From NCBI RefSeq assembly GCF_008087085.1, contig NZ_VIYJ01000001.1, positions 496,001-560,000 on the forward strand: a stretch of DNA of 64,000 bases, given 5' to 3'. Below the pieces are notes generated by a model. That model had not been told where the DNA came from, ran no database searches, and worked only from the letters and a program-made list of their open reading frames with translations. The position numbers and the translations under genes were made by a program. The stretch comes from Nocardioides rubriscoriae. GTDB lineage: Bacteria > Actinomycetota > Actinomycetes > Propionibacteriales > Nocardioidaceae. The stretch's first letter is position 1, and each line of letters starts with the position of its first letter. Positions 16,808 to 27,627 of the stretch are shown here, in pieces.

Positions 16808-17410
16808 CTACTGCGCGGCCACCAGCGCCAGCAACCTGTCGCCCACCTGGTGCAACAGGGTCTCGGGAGCCCCGGGCACCGACGGGATGAGGACCATGTC
16901 CGTCACGTAGGCCCCACGACGCACCGCGCCGGCCGCAACCACCGGGCCGCGCCCGCTGTGCCTGCCGACCACGATCAGCGCCGGCACGGGCAGGTCGAGG
17001 GTCTCGGTGCGGCCGTAGGTCTGCTCGTAGCCCGGTCGTACATCACGGAGGTCGTCGCCGAAGCGGTAGACGTCTCGCAAGCGGATCGTCACCGCACCCC
17101 CGGACACCACGAAGTCGCACAGGTCGCCCTCGCTCGTCTTCTTCGTCACGTCAGCGGGCTCGATGGTTCCGAGCGCGCCCGCGAGCTCGTCGACCGTGAT
17201 CGCCTGGCAGATCCCTTCGGGGAACGCCGCGAGCACCTCGGCAGGCCCGTCGTCGGCCGGCGCAGCCCTCAGCGATGGTGCGGTGGACGACGTCACCGAG
17301 GGCGAGGAGGAGACCCGCGACGACTCCTGCGGGTCCTTCGGCGCGCCCGAACAGGCGGACAAGGCGAGCCCAGCCGCCATGACGAGGGAGGTCGCACGGA
17401 GCGGGAGCAC
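16808..17410 (-). CDS. Secreted lipoprotein, DUF3558-like
   Basis: The protein has 200 residues. A signal peptide with lipobox LSAC (SLVMAAGLALSACSG) and a Ser/Thr/Pro-rich tether (about 25-50) lead to a compact domain with two conserved Cys (EGICQAITVDELAGALG and DLCDFVVSGG) and a C-terminal helix (ETLLHQVGDRLLALVAAQ). That layout fits DUF3558-type actinobacterial lipoproteins of unknown function. The start is GTG 17410, with no clear Shine-Dalgarno. It sits between the true hspR end and its partial duplicate, so it probably arrived by insertion downstream of the dnaK operon. Confidence 0.75.
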   Translation of the reverse strand: MLPLRATSLVMAAGLALSACSGAPKDPQESSRVSSSPSVTSSTAPSLRAAPADDGPAEVLAAFPEGICQAITVDELAGALGTIEPADVTKKTSEGDLCDFVVSGGAVTIRLRDVYRFGDDLRDVRPGYEQTYGRTETLDLPVPALIVVGRHSGRGPVVAAGAVRRGAYVTDMVLIPSVPGAPETLLHQVGDRLLALVAAQ

Positions 17411-17455
17411 GACGCGAACGGTATCCCGCTGGCGCGGGCCCGGGCGCCGCGAAGG

Positions 17456-17875
17456 TCAGTGGCCGCGACGCCAGACCACGAGCGACTGACTCGCCGTCCG
17501 GGGGTCACGCAGGGCCGGCAGCCGCGACGGCGGCGTGGCCGGGGGCCGTGACGCCATGGCGAGGCGTAGCGCCTCACGGGTGGCGGACAGCTCGTGGTGC
17601 AGCTCCTGGTTGCGGGCGCTGAGGGCGGCGACCTGGTTCTCGAGCTCGAGGATGCGTCGGACGCCCTCGATGCCGATGCCCGCGGCGGTGAGGTCGGCGA
17701 TCGAGCGCAGCAGCTCGAGGTCGCGGTGGGAGTAACGGCGCCCACCTCCGCCGGTGCGCCCGGGCGTGATCAGCCCGAGCCGCTCGTAGGTGCGCAGCGT
17801 CTGCGGGTGCAGCCCGGTCAGCTGGGCGGCGACGCTGATGACGTAGATCGGGGCGTCGGGTGACGGGAGGCTCAT
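17456..17875 (-). CDS. hspR: HspR, MerR-family heat-shock repressor
   Basis: The protein has 139 residues. The MerR winged helix (YVISVAAQLTGLHPQTLRTY, ERLGLITPGR, RRYSHRDLELLRSI) is followed by a coiled coil (LENQVAALSARNQELHHEL) and a basic tail ending VVWRRGH. HspR represses the dnaK operon by binding HAIR sites with DnaK as co-repressor. A matching HAIR sits upstream of dnaK here, so autoregulation is expected. The ATG overlaps the dnaJ stop (ATGA). Its 3' 80 bp are duplicated 0.7 kb downstream. Confidence 0.95.
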   Translation of the reverse strand: MSLPSPDAPIYVISVAAQLTGLHPQTLRTYERLGLITPGRTGGGGRRYSHRDLELLRSIADLTAAGIGIEGVRRILELENQVAALSARNQELHHELSATREALRLAMASRPPATPPSRLPALRDPRTASQSLVVWRRGH

Positions 17876-19056
17876 CGGGCGTCCTCGAAGAGTCCGGCGC
17901 GCAGCGGCTTGCCGGCGGTGGCGGCCCGGTAGGCCTCCACGGCCTCGCGGGCGGCCGGGTCGAGCACCGCGGGCACGTGCACCTCGACGGTGGCCAGCAG
18001 GTCGCCCTTGGTGCCGTCGGCCTTGGGGGCGCCCCGGCCGCGGACCCGGAAGGTACGGCCGTTGGGGGTGCCCGGCGGGATGCGCAGGGTGACCGGCGCG
18101 CCACCGAGGGTGGGCACCTTGATCTCGGCGCCGAGCGCGGCCTCGTCGAAGGAGACCGGGACGTCGAGGGTGAGGTTGTCGCCGCTGCGGGCGAAGACCC
18201 GGTGCGGCGAGACCTTCACGGTGACGTAGAGGTCGCCGGCGGGGCCACCCTGCTCACCGGCCGCGCCCTTGCCGCGCAGCCGGATCCGCTGGCCGTCCTT
18301 GACGCCGGCGGGGATGCGGGCCTGGATGGTGCGGGCGGAGGTGCCGCGACCGCTGCCGCGGCAGCTGGGGCACTTGGCGTCGTAGACCAGCTGGCGCCCG
18401 CCGCAGCCGGGGCAGGTCTCGTTGATCGAGAACGCGCCACCGACGCCGGCGACGACGTAGCCCGCCCCCTCGCACTCGGGGCAGATGTGCGGCTTGGTGC
18501 CGGGCTTGCCGCCGGTGCCGGAGCACGTCGGGCACGCCGCGTCGGAGGTGAGCCGCAGCGAGATGGTCACGCCGTCGAGCGCGTCGAGGAACGAGATCGT
18601 CGCGGTGGTCTCGACGTCGTGGCCCTTCGCGGCCCGCCGCCCCTGCTGGGTACGTCGGGGGCCGCCACCTCCGAAGAGGTCGCCGAACATGTCGCCGAGG
18701 CCGCCGCTGCCGCCGGCCCCGCGGGCGCGGTCACCGAACAGGTCGTTGAACCCGCCGCCTCCCCCGCCCCCGGGGCCGCCGAACCCGGTGAAGCCACCAC
18801 CGGACCCATAGAGGCGTCGCATCTCGTCGTACTTGGCGCGCTTGTCGGCGTCACCGACCACGTCGTAGGCCTCGGCGACCGCCTTGAAGGTCTCGAGGCG
18901 CTCGTCGTCACCGGGGTGGGTGTCGGGATGGTTGTCACGCGCGAGGCGCTTGTAGGCCTTCTTGATGTCGGCCGCGGGCGCGTCCTTGCTCACGCCGAGC
19001 ACGGCGTAGAAGTCCTTCTGCGCCCACTCGGGCTTGAAGCCGTCGGTGGTGGCCAT
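17872..19056 (-). CDS. dnaJ: Chaperone protein DnaJ
   Basis: The protein has 394 residues. The J domain includes HPD (ARDNHPDTHPG). A Gly/Phe-rich linker (GGGFTGFGGPGGGGGGG) and four zinc-finger repeats (CPTCSGTGG, CPECEGAGY, CPGCGGRQ, CPSCRGSGRG) follow, then two beta-sandwich client domains. It is a type I DnaJ, stimulating DnaK ATPase and delivering clients. A GGAGGAGGG Shine-Dalgarno abuts the ATG. It is the third gene of dnaK-grpE-dnaJ-hspR, the usual order in Actinobacteria. Confidence 0.97.
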   Translation of the reverse strand: MATTDGFKPEWAQKDFYAVLGVSKDAPAADIKKAYKRLARDNHPDTHPGDDERLETFKAVAEAYDVVGDADKRAKYDEMRRLYGSGGGFTGFGGPGGGGGGGFNDLFGDRARGAGGSGGLGDMFGDLFGGGGPRRTQQGRRAAKGHDVETTATISFLDALDGVTISLRLTSDAACPTCSGTGGKPGTKPHICPECEGAGYVVAGVGGAFSINETCPGCGGRQLVYDAKCPSCRGSGRGTSARTIQARIPAGVKDGQRIRLRGKGAAGEQGGPAGDLYVTVKVSPHRVFARSGDNLTLDVPVSFDEAALGAEIKVPTLGGAPVTLRIPPGTPNGRTFRVRGRGAPKADGTKGDLLATVEVHVPAVLDPAAREAVEAYRAATAGKPLRAGLFEDAR

Positions 19057-19082
19057 CCCTCCTCCTCTCCGCTAGTCGATGA

Positions 19083-19669
19083 TCAGGCCGGGTCGACCAC
19101 GAGGACCTGCGCCGCGCGGACGACGCGGTCACCGATCTTGTAGCCGGCCTTGGCGATGACCTTGCAGGTCGTGACGGTCACGTCGGGGTCCTCGCCGATG
19201 TGGGACAGGGCCTCGTGGATCGTCGGGTCGAACGCATCGCCGACCTCACCGAACTTCTCGAGCCCGGCTGCGGCGACCGTGCGCTCCAGCTGGTCGGCGA
19301 CGCTCTTGAAGCCGCCGTCGAGCTCGCTGTGCTCACGGGCCCGGTCGATCGTGTCGAGCACCTCGGTGATCGGGGCGAGCGCGGCGTAGGTCGCGTTCTG
19401 CTTGACCAGCTCACGGTCGCGCTCGACGCGTCGCTTGTAGTTGAGGTACTCGGCCTGCAGGCGCTGCAGGTCGGCGACCAGCTCCTCGGCGCGGCGCTCG
19501 GCCACGACGAGGCGGTCACCAGGCGACTCGGGCTCCAGCGGCGCCTCGACCTCGGTCTCGTTGGCCATGACGCCGTCGCCCCCCGGGTCGGGGGCGGTGG
19601 CGGCCGCCTCGGCAGCCGCCACCCCCTCGTCCTCGGGCGGGCCCTCGACGGGCTCCTGGGGGACGTCGG

Positions 19670-19673
<4 letters not shown>
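19083..19673 (-). CDS. grpE: Nucleotide exchange factor GrpE
   Basis: The protein has 196 residues. An acidic, disordered N terminus leads to a long coiled coil ([25 protein letters not shown] split over residues 65-95). The beta-wing domain has GVxxF-like features ([31 protein letters not shown]) and ends [16 protein letters not shown]. It releases ADP from DnaK. The GTG start overlaps the dnaK stop (GTGA), giving tight coupling. Confidence 0.96.
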
Positions 19674-21535
<1,862 letters not shown>

Positions 21536-21587
21536 GGTGGTTCCTCCGTGTTGATGGATGAATGCTTCGCGGTGGGGAGTCAGAGAA

Positions 21588-21608
21588 GTTGAGTCCCGAT
21601 GGCTCAAG
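21588..21608. promoter_or_regulatory. HAIR operator (HspR-associated inverted repeat)
   Basis: GTTGAGT-CCCGATG-GCTCAAG matches the published HAIR consensus CTTGAGT-N7-ACTCAAG at 12 of 14 arm positions, with the correct 7-bp spacer. It lies upstream of dnaK, and hspR is the last gene of the same operon, so this is very likely the autoregulatory HspR site. Confidence 0.9.
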
Positions 21609-21666
21609 TCTGACACAGGGTCCAACTGACGACCCACCGGGGTTGTTCCCGCTGCCATTCGGGTCG

Positions 21667-22557
21667 CTACGACGGAACGGCGACCCGCGCGACCTGGGCC
21701 ACCAGGGCCGCTGTGGCCGGTACGGCGTCGGCACCGGTCCGGAAGGCGAGCCCGACGTGACGCCGTCCGAGCGAGGTCATCGGCACGACCCGCACGTCGG
21801 GGTGGCGGTAGGCCGCCAGCGCCGAGGCCGGGAGGACGGTGACCCCCAGCCCGCGCGCGACGAGGTTCTGCACCACGACGTAGTCGTCGGTCGTGTGCCG
21901 GATCGTGGGGGTGAAGCCGGCGTCCTCGCAGCAGGCGACGAGGTGGGTCCGGCAGCGCACGCACCCACCGATCCAGTTGTCGTCGGCCAACGCAGCCAGC
22001 CCCCTGCGTCCCGGTCCGCGACGTCCGGGCGGGACGACGAGGTGGACCGGCTCGTCGAGCAGCCGGCGCCAGGCGAGCGTGCCGAGGCCCTCGGGCGGGC
22101 CGTCGTAGCCGAAGACCAGCGCGAGGTCGGCGTCGCCCGCGGCGACGGCGGCCAGCGCCTCGGGCGGCTCGGCCTCGTCGAGCCCGACCTCGACGTCGGG
22201 GTGGGCGGCGGCCAGGGCGCCGATCGCCTCGGGGACCAGGGTCGCCGCGCCGGACGGGAAGGCCACGAGCCGCACGCGGCCGGCCCGCAGCTGGGTGAGC
22301 GCGGCGAGCTCCTCCTCGGCGGCGTGCAGCTCGGCGGCGACGACGTCGGCGCGACGCAGCAGGGCCGCACCGGCCTGGGTGGGGGTGACACCGCCGGGGC
22401 CGCGCAGCAGCAGCGGGCCGCCGGCCTCGCGCTCGAGCCGCGCCAGGTGCTGGCTGACGGCCGGCTGGGTCCAGCCGAGCTGGCGCGCGGCCGCGCTGAT
22501 CGACCCCGCCCGGGCCACGGACCGCAGGATCAACATCCGACGAGGGTCGAGGGTCAT
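21667..22557 (-). CDS. LysR-family transcriptional regulator
   Basis: The protein has 296 residues. The N-terminal winged helix ([40 protein letters not shown]) and a dimerisation helix precede a periplasmic-binding-like effector domain with three Cys ([18 protein letters not shown]). ATG 22557 is chosen; CATAAT lies 8 nt upstream, so the mRNA is probably leaderless. It is divergent from an Asp/Glu racemase gene 71 bp away, and such regulators often control the divergent neighbour; the effector is unknown. Confidence 0.9.
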   Translation of the reverse strand: MTLDPRRMLILRSVARAGSISAAARQLGWTQPAVSQHLARLEREAGGPLLLRGPGGVTPTQAGAALLRRADVVAAELHAAEEELAALTQLRAGRVRLVAFPSGAATLVPEAIGALAAAHPDVEVGLDEAEPPEALAAVAAGDADLALVFGYDGPPEGLGTLAWRRLLDEPVHLVVPPGRRGPGRRGLAALADDNWIGGCVRCRTHLVACCEDAGFTPTIRHTTDDYVVVQNLVARGLGVTVLPASALAAYRHPDVRVVPMTSLGRRHVGLAFRTGADAVPATAALVAQVARVAVPS

Positions 22558-22571
22558 AAGCAAAGATTATG
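22555..22571. promoter_or_regulatory. LysR-type T-N11-A inverted repeat
   Basis: CATAA-GCAAAGA-TTATG is a perfect 5-bp inverted repeat containing the T-N11-A pattern. It overlaps the start and -10 (CATAAT on the minus strand) of the LysR gene in the divergent gap before the racemase, a position suited to autorepression. Confidence 0.55.
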
Positions 22572-22628
22572 CCTCGCCTTACGAGGACAGGGATTCCTAC
22601 GAACGCGCACGGCAGGGAGGCTGGGTCC

Positions 22629-23363
22629 ATGAAGACGATCGGCCTCGTGGGCGGCATGTCCTGGCACTCGACCGCGACCTACTACCGACTCATCAACGAG
22701 CAGGTCGCGGCTCGTCTGGGCGGCCACGCGTCGGCGCGCGTCTCGCTGCAGTCGCTGGACTTCGCCGAGGTCCGCGACTGCCAGCTGCGCGGCGACTGGA
22801 CCGCGTCGGCCGCCCTGCTCGCCGAGGCCACCCGACGCTGCGTCGCCGGGGGCGCCGACCTCGTGGGTCTGTGCACCAACCTGATGCACAAGAACTTCGC
22901 CGCCCTCGAGGCCGCGTCCGCCGAGTCCGGTGTCACCGCCGTCCACATCGCCGACGCCGTGGCCGCGGTCGCGCACCGCGAGGGCTGGACGACGCTCGGC
23001 CTGCTGGGCGCGCGCTGGGTGATGGAGGAGACGTTCTACGCCGACCGCCTGGCCACCCACGGCATCCGCGTCGTCGTGCCCGACGAGGCCGGACGCGAGC
23101 TGGTCGACCGCGTGGTCTTCGACGAGATCACCCAGGGGATCTTCCGCGACGAGTCGCGCGCGGCGTACGTCGACGTGATGCGCGACCTCGCCGACCGGGG
23201 CGCCGACGCCGTGGTGCTGGCCTGCACCGAGATCGGCCTGCTCGTCGACACGGCCGACGCGCCGCTGCCGGTGGTCGACTCGGCGGTCGCGCACGCGTCG
23301 CTGCTGGTCGACCTCGCGCTCGAGCCGGCCCTGGAGCCTGCGCTCGAGCCGGCGCCGGCCTGA
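22629..23363 (+). CDS. Aspartate/glutamate racemase family protein
   Basis: The protein has 244 residues. It begins [20 protein letters not shown], typical of YgeA-like amino-acid racemases. The two catalytic Cys are at residue 82 ([10 protein letters not shown]) and 199 ([10 protein letters not shown]). It interconverts L and D amino acids without PLP; the exact substrate is not readable. A GGGAGG Shine-Dalgarno precedes the ATG. The C-terminal [11 protein letters not shown] repeat is low-complexity. It is divergently transcribed from a LysR regulator that probably controls it. Confidence 0.88.
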   Translation: MKTIGLVGGMSWHSTATYYRLINEQVAARLGGHASARVSLQSLDFAEVRDCQLRGDWTASAALLAEATRRCVAGGADLVGLCTNLMHKNFAALEAASAESGVTAVHIADAVAAVAHREGWTTLGLLGARWVMEETFYADRLATHGIRVVVPDEAGRELVDRVVFDEITQGIFRDESRAAYVDVMRDLADRGADAVVLACTEIGLLVDTADAPLPVVDSAVAHASLLVDLALEPALEPALEPAPA

Positions 23364-23439
23364 CCACGGCGAGCGGTCGACCACGTCACATCCCCACGGG
23401 TCTGGGAACAACCACGGCGCGCGTGGTGTGGTCCTAGGC

Positions 23440-24291
23440 ATGGCTACGACCGTTCCGTCCCTGACCCTCAACAACGGCACGACGATCCCCCAGCTCGGGT
23501 TCGGCGTCTTCCAGGTCCCACCCGCGCAGACTGCCGACACCGTGACCAAGGCGTTCGCCGCGGGCTACCGCCACATCGACACCGCCCAGATGTACGGCAA
23601 CGAGCAGGAGACCGGCGTCGCGATCGCCGCGTCCGGCATCCCGCGCGACGAGCTCTTCGTCACTAGCAAGCTCAACAACGGCTTCCACGAGCCCGACGCC
23701 GCCCGCCGCGCCTTCGACGACACCCTGGCCAAGCTCGGCCTGGCGCAGATCGACCTGTTCCTCATCCACTGGCCGCTGCCGACGCTCTACGACGGCGACT
23801 ACGTCTCGACGTGGCGCACCCTGGCCGAGTTCGTCGAGCAGGGCCGGGCCGCCGCGATCGGCGTCTCCAACTTCCAGCCCGCCCACCTCGAGCGGCTCGC
23901 CGCCGAGACCGGCATCGTGCCCGCGGTCAACCAGATCGAGGCGCACCCGTTCTTCCTCAACGACGAGGCCCGCGCCGCGACGCACCAGCACGGCGCGCTG
24001 GTCGAGGCGTGGTCGCCGATCGCGCAGGGCGCGGTGCTCGACGACGAGACCATCGGCATGGTCGCGGCGGCGCACGACCGCACGGCCTCGCAGGTCACGC
24101 TGCGCTGGCACGTGCAGCGCGGCGACATCGTCTTCCCCAAGACGATGTCGACCGAGCGGATGGCGGAGAACTTCGCGATCTTCGACTTCGAGCTGAGCGA
24201 CGAGGAGATGGCCGCGATCAGCGGCCTCGACCGGGGCGAGGCCGGCCGCACCGGCCCGAACCCCGACACGTTCGACTACGTCCCCGACTGA
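23440..24291 (+). CDS. Aldo/keto reductase (2,5-diketogluconate reductase type)
   Basis: The protein has 283 residues and forms a TIM barrel with the AKR catalytic tetrad: Asp47 and Tyr52 (HIDTAQMYGNE), Lys77 (VTSKL), His110 (FLIHWPLP). The NADPH-binding end shows FPKTMSTERMAENFAIFDF. The family reduces aldehydes and ketones with NADPH; the closest general class is the AKR5-like diketogluconate/methylglyoxal reductases. It is a single-gene unit on the plus strand, cytoplasmic. Confidence 0.92.
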   Translation: MATTVPSLTLNNGTTIPQLGFGVFQVPPAQTADTVTKAFAAGYRHIDTAQMYGNEQETGVAIAASGIPRDELFVTSKLNNGFHEPDAARRAFDDTLAKLGLAQIDLFLIHWPLPTLYDGDYVSTWRTLAEFVEQGRAAAIGVSNFQPAHLERLAAETGIVPAVNQIEAHPFFLNDEARAATHQHGALVEAWSPIAQGAVLDDETIGMVAAAHDRTASQVTLRWHVQRGDIVFPKTMSTERMAENFAIFDFELSDEEMAAISGLDRGEAGRTGPNPDTFDYVPD

Positions 24292-24324
24292 CCCGACCGC
24301 CCCGCCCGCCCCGCCCGTCGGGCC

Positions 24325-24822
24325 TCACTCGTCGAGGGCCCGTCCCCACGTCTCCAGCAGACGAGCCAACCGGCTGCGCTCCAGGTCGCTGAGACCGGAG
24401 AGCAGCCGGTGCTCGTTGGCGACGTGCCGGTCGAGCACGTCGTCGACCAGCGCCCGACCCTCGGCGGTGAGCCGGACCCGGCGCGACCGCCCGTCGTCGG
24501 CGCACACGCGTCGCTCGACGTAGCCCGCCGCCTCGAGCCGGTCGACCCGCTTGGTCACCGCCCCCGACGTGACCATCGTCGACGCGCCGAGCTCACCCGG
24601 GGTCAGCTCGTAGGGCGCCCCCGAGCGTCGCAGCGAGGCGAGCACGTCGAAGTCGCCGTCGCCGAGCCCGGCCTCGGCGAAGACCGGCCGGAGCTCGGCG
24701 TGGAGGCGGTCGGCGAGCCGGTGGAGCCGTCCGATGACGCCCATCGGCGAGATGTCGAGGTCGGGCCGCTCGACGCGCCACTGCTCGAGGATGCGTCCGA
24801 CGTGGTCCGGCTCCGAGTCCAT
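24325..24822 (-). CDS. MarR-family transcriptional regulator
   Basis: The protein has 165 residues. The winged-helix core reads FDVLASLRRSGAPYELTPGE, then LGASTMVTSGAVTKRVDRLE and the wing AGYVERRVCADDGRSRRVRL, followed by a long C-terminal dimerisation helix. It is divergent from the EamA transporter gene; the two starts are 40 bp apart with operator-like repeats between them. It likely represses both and responds to a small aromatic or toxic compound, by family precedent. Confidence 0.92.
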   Translation of the reverse strand: MDSEPDHVGRILEQWRVERPDLDISPMGVIGRLHRLADRLHAELRPVFAEAGLGDGDFDVLASLRRSGAPYELTPGELGASTMVTSGAVTKRVDRLEAAGYVERRVCADDGRSRRVRLTAEGRALVDDVLDRHVANEHRLLSGLSDLERSRLARLLETWGRALDE

Positions 24823-24825
24823 GGC

Positions 24826-24861
24826 TGGAAGATATCTCACGTGGAAGATACATTGTCTTCC
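24826..24861. promoter_or_regulatory. MarR operator region with overlapping divergent -10 elements
   Basis: TGGAAGATA occurs twice in direct orientation (24826-24834, 24842-24850), 16 bp apart, followed by the inverted half-site TGTCTTCC (24854-24861). TATCTT (minus strand, 24834-24829) lies 6 nt before the marR ATG, and TACATT (24849-24854) lies 7 nt before the EamA GTG, so both transcripts look leaderless and both -10s are inside the repeats. Confidence 0.6.
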
Positions 24862-25776
24862 GTGGAAGGCACTTCTGTTCGCACCGTCGCGATCACCGCC
24901 GTCGCCCCGCTGGCGTGGGGCACCACCTACCTGGTCACCGAGCAGCTCCTGCCGCCCGGCCGACCGCTGTTCGCCGCGGCCGTGCGGGCCCTGCCCGCCG
25001 GGCTGCTGCTGCTCGCGGTCGTGCGGCAGCTGCCCCGCGGCGAGTGGTGGTGGCGCGCCGGGCTGCTCGGCGCGTGCAACATCGGGCTGTTCTTCCCGCT
25101 GATCTTCCTGGCCGCCTACTACCTGCCCGGGGGCCTGGCCGCCACCGTGCAGGCCGCCTCGCCGCTCGCGGTCATGCTGCTCGCCCTGCTGCTGCTGCAC
25201 GAGCGGGCCGGCGCCGTACGCGTCGCGGCCGGGTTCGTGGGGCTCGCCGGCGTCGGGCTGCTGGTGCTGCGCTCCCCCGACGGCGTGACCGCGCTGGGGC
25301 TGGCTGGCGCCTTCGGGTCGGTCCTCGTCTCCGCGCTCGGCTTCGTGCTCGTCAAGCGCTGGGGGCGACCTGAGGGGGTCGGCATGCTGACGTTCGTGTC
25401 GTGGCAGCTGCTCGCGGGCGGACTGCTACTGGTGCCCCTCGCGCTGGTCGTCGAGGGCGCTCCGCCGAGCCTCGACGCGGGCGCGGTGGGCGGGTTCGTG
25501 TGGATCGGGGGCGCCGGCACGATCCTCGCCTACGCGTGCTGGTTCCACGGGCTGAGCCGGATGCCTGCCGGGGCCGTGTCGCTCGTCGGCCTGCTCAACC
25601 CCGTCACCGGCACGACCCTGGGGGTCCTGGTCGCCGGGGAGGCCTTCGGCTGGCTGCAGGCCCTGGGGATGACGCTGGTGCTGGGCGGCGTGGTCGCCGG
25701 GCAGCGGCGCACCGCCACCGTGGCGCGGGCCACACCGGCGCCCGCCACCGACCCGGAGGTCGCGCTCACGCGCTGA
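24862..25776 (+). CDS. EamA/DMT-family transporter
   Basis: The protein has 304 residues and ten TM helices in two EamA repeats (LLGACNIGLFFPLIFLAAYY in the first, AGTILAYACWFHGLSRM in the second, ending GMTLVLGGVVAGQRR). DMT proteins export metabolites or toxic compounds, or import nutrients; the substrate is unknown. GTG 24862 is preferred because of the -10 seven bases upstream; GTG 24841 is possible. The MarR gene next door suggests induction by the substrate. Confidence 0.88.
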   Translation: MEGTSVRTVAITAVAPLAWGTTYLVTEQLLPPGRPLFAAAVRALPAGLLLLAVVRQLPRGEWWWRAGLLGACNIGLFFPLIFLAAYYLPGGLAATVQAASPLAVMLLALLLLHERAGAVRVAAGFVGLAGVGLLVLRSPDGVTALGLAGAFGSVLVSALGFVLVKRWGRPEGVGMLTFVSWQLLAGGLLLVPLALVVEGAPPSLDAGAVGGFVWIGGAGTILAYACWFHGLSRMPAGAVSLVGLLNPVTGTTLGVLVAGEAFGWLQALGMTLVLGGVVAGQRRTATVARATPAPATDPEVALTR

Positions 25777-25796
25777 GGCGAGGGCAGGATGGGGCG

Positions 25797-27002
25797 GTGA
25801 GCGCGACCCGAGCCGAGACCGACTTCCGGCTGCGCGACGTCGCGCTGTCGGCGTACGGGCCGACGATCGTGAGCTCGACCGGCTACGGCGCGGTGATGCC
25901 GGTCCTGGCGCTGCGCGCACGCGACCTCGGTGCCGACGTCAGCACCGCGGCGGCCGTCGTCGCCGCGCTCGGCGTCGGCATGCTGATCGCCTCGCTGCCC
26001 GCAAGCGCCCTGGTCGCCCGGGTCGGCGAGCGCCGGGCGCTCGTGGGCGCCGGGCTGGTCGACGCGGTGGCGATGGTGCTGGGCGCGGTCGCCGGGTCGG
26101 TGCTCCTGCTCGGGCTGGCGGTGCTGGTCAGCGGCATGACGTGGACGACGTTCCTGATGGCCCGCCAGGGCTTCATGATCGACGTCGTCCCGTTCAGCCA
26201 CCGGGCCCGCGCACTGTCGACGCTGGGCGGGTCGCACCGGGTCGGGGTGTTCGTCGGCCCGCTGCTGGGTGCCGGCCTGATCGCGGTCGCCGGCCTCGGC
26301 TCGGTCTTCGTGCTCGCCGCCGCGGCGTCCCTGGCGGCCGCGGCCCTGGCCTGGAGGATGCCCGACCTCGGCTCCGAGCGCCGCGAGGCACAACGCGCGC
26401 GCGGGCACCTGGGCGTTTGGCGGGTGCTGGCCCAGCACCGCCGCGTGCTGCTGACCCTCGGCGTCGTGGTCGCGGTCATCTCCGCGTCGCGGTCGGTGCG
26501 CACCGGGCTGCTGCCCCTGTGGGCCGACCACGTCGGCATCTCCCCCAGCACCACCTCGCTGATCTTCGCGCTCGCCGGGGCGATCGACATCCTGTTCTTC
26601 TACCCCGGCGGCTGGCTGATGGACCACCGCGGCCGCACCGTCGTCGCCGTCCCCGTCGTCCTCACCGTGGCCGTCGGCGCCCTGCTGCTGCCGCTGGCGA
26701 CCTCGGCGTGGTCGGTCGCCGCGGTCGTGGTCCTGATCGCGGTCGGCAACGGGCTCGGCTCCGGCATCGTGATGGTCCTGGGCGCCGACGCGGCACCGGT
26801 CGAGGGCCGCGCCCAGTTCCTCGGCGGCTGGCGCCTGTGCGGCGACGTCGGCCTGTCCGGCGGGCCGCTGGTCGTCAGCGCGCTCGCGGCGCTGGCCCCC
26901 CTCGCGGTCGCCTGCGTGGCGGTCGGGCTGCTCGGTCTCGCGGGCACCGCGTGGACGGCGTACTGGGTCGGTCGCGAGGACCAGCGGATCAGGAGATCGT
27001 GA
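25797..27002 (+). CDS. MFS transporter
   Basis: The protein has 401 residues and twelve hydrophobic segments. It begins with a short charged N terminus, TM1 STGYGAVMPVLALRARDLG and an MFS loop 2-3 signature LPASALVARVGERRALVGAG. A central charged loop (SERREAQRARGHLG) and a second signature GGWLMDHRGRTVVAVP follow. It is likely a drug or metabolite proton antiporter. It begins 20 bp after the EamA gene and may be in the same transcript. Its 3' end overlaps the convergent gene by 14 bp. Confidence 0.9.
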   Translation: MSATRAETDFRLRDVALSAYGPTIVSSTGYGAVMPVLALRARDLGADVSTAAAVVAALGVGMLIASLPASALVARVGERRALVGAGLVDAVAMVLGAVAGSVLLLGLAVLVSGMTWTTFLMARQGFMIDVVPFSHRARALSTLGGSHRVGVFVGPLLGAGLIAVAGLGSVFVLAAAASLAAAALAWRMPDLGSERREAQRARGHLGVWRVLAQHRRVLLTLGVVVAVISASRSVRTGLLPLWADHVGISPSTTSLIFALAGAIDILFFYPGGWLMDHRGRTVVAVPVVLTVAVGALLLPLATSAWSVAAVVVLIAVGNGLGSGIVMVLGADAAPVEGRAQFLGGWRLCGDVGLSGGPLVVSALAALAPLAVACVAVGLLGLAGTAWTAYWVGREDQRIRRS

Positions 27003-27582
27003 CCCGGATCTCGTTGGACGCCTCACCGGTGTCGGTGTCGAGGACGCGGAAGCGGTTCTCGCCCAGGGCGCTGGCCTGCACGTAGGTCGAGAACGAGCCG
27101 CCGTTGACCGGGACCGTCACCGGGAAGTCGGCCCAGGCCCCGGACTGGAACTGCTGGACGCGGAGCACCGCGCCGTCGCCGCCGACGTAGGTGCCGCTGA
27201 GGTCGATGGGCTCCATCGCCCCGACCGCGGTCTGCCCGGAGACCAGGGTGATCTTGGTCTCCGGCTCGGCGGGCTTGTCGGAGAACGTCGACGTGGGCGG
27301 CGCGGGCTCCGGCACGTCGGAGAGGGTGATGTAGGGGACGGGCTCGGTGGACGTCTCGCTCGGCTCGGGCAGGTAGAGCGTCTCGTTGCCCGTGGCGTCG
27401 GCCGTCGACGCATCGCTGCCGGCCAGGCCCGTGGCCTTGCTGGCGACCGCCGCACCGACAGCCAGGACGCCGCCGACGATCACCGCCGTCGCGACCAGGG
27501 CCAGCAGGCCCCACAGCACCGGCAGGTCACGGCGCTCGCGCCGGTCGGCCTCGTCGGGCAGCTGCTCGCTCACGCCGCCCAT
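26989..27582 (-). CDS. Single-pass membrane protein with extracytoplasmic domain
   Basis: About 197 residues. A charged cytoplasmic N terminus (EQLPDEADRRERRDLPV), one TM helix (LWGLLALVATAVIVGGVLAV), a Pro/Thr/Glu-rich spacer and a C-terminal beta-rich domain (TYVGGDGAVLRVQQFQSGAW through NRFRVLDTDTGEASNEIRV) resembling an Ig/Big-like fold. The function is unknown; it may be a cell-wall-spanning surface protein. ATG 27582 and GTG 27573 are both possible starts. Confidence 0.65.
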   Translation of the reverse strand: MGGVSEQLPDEADRRERRDLPVLWGLLALVATAVIVGGVLAVGAAVASKATGLAGSDASTADATGNETLYLPEPSETSTEPVPYITLSDVPEPAPPTSTFSDKPAEPETKITLVSGQTAVGAMEPIDLSGTYVGGDGAVLRVQQFQSGAWADFPVTVPVNGGSFSTYVQASALGENRFRVLDTDTGEASNEIRVTIS

Positions 27583-27627
27583 TGTGTGGGACCGGTGATC
27601 GCCGGCCAAATGTGAGCCGGCGCCGTC

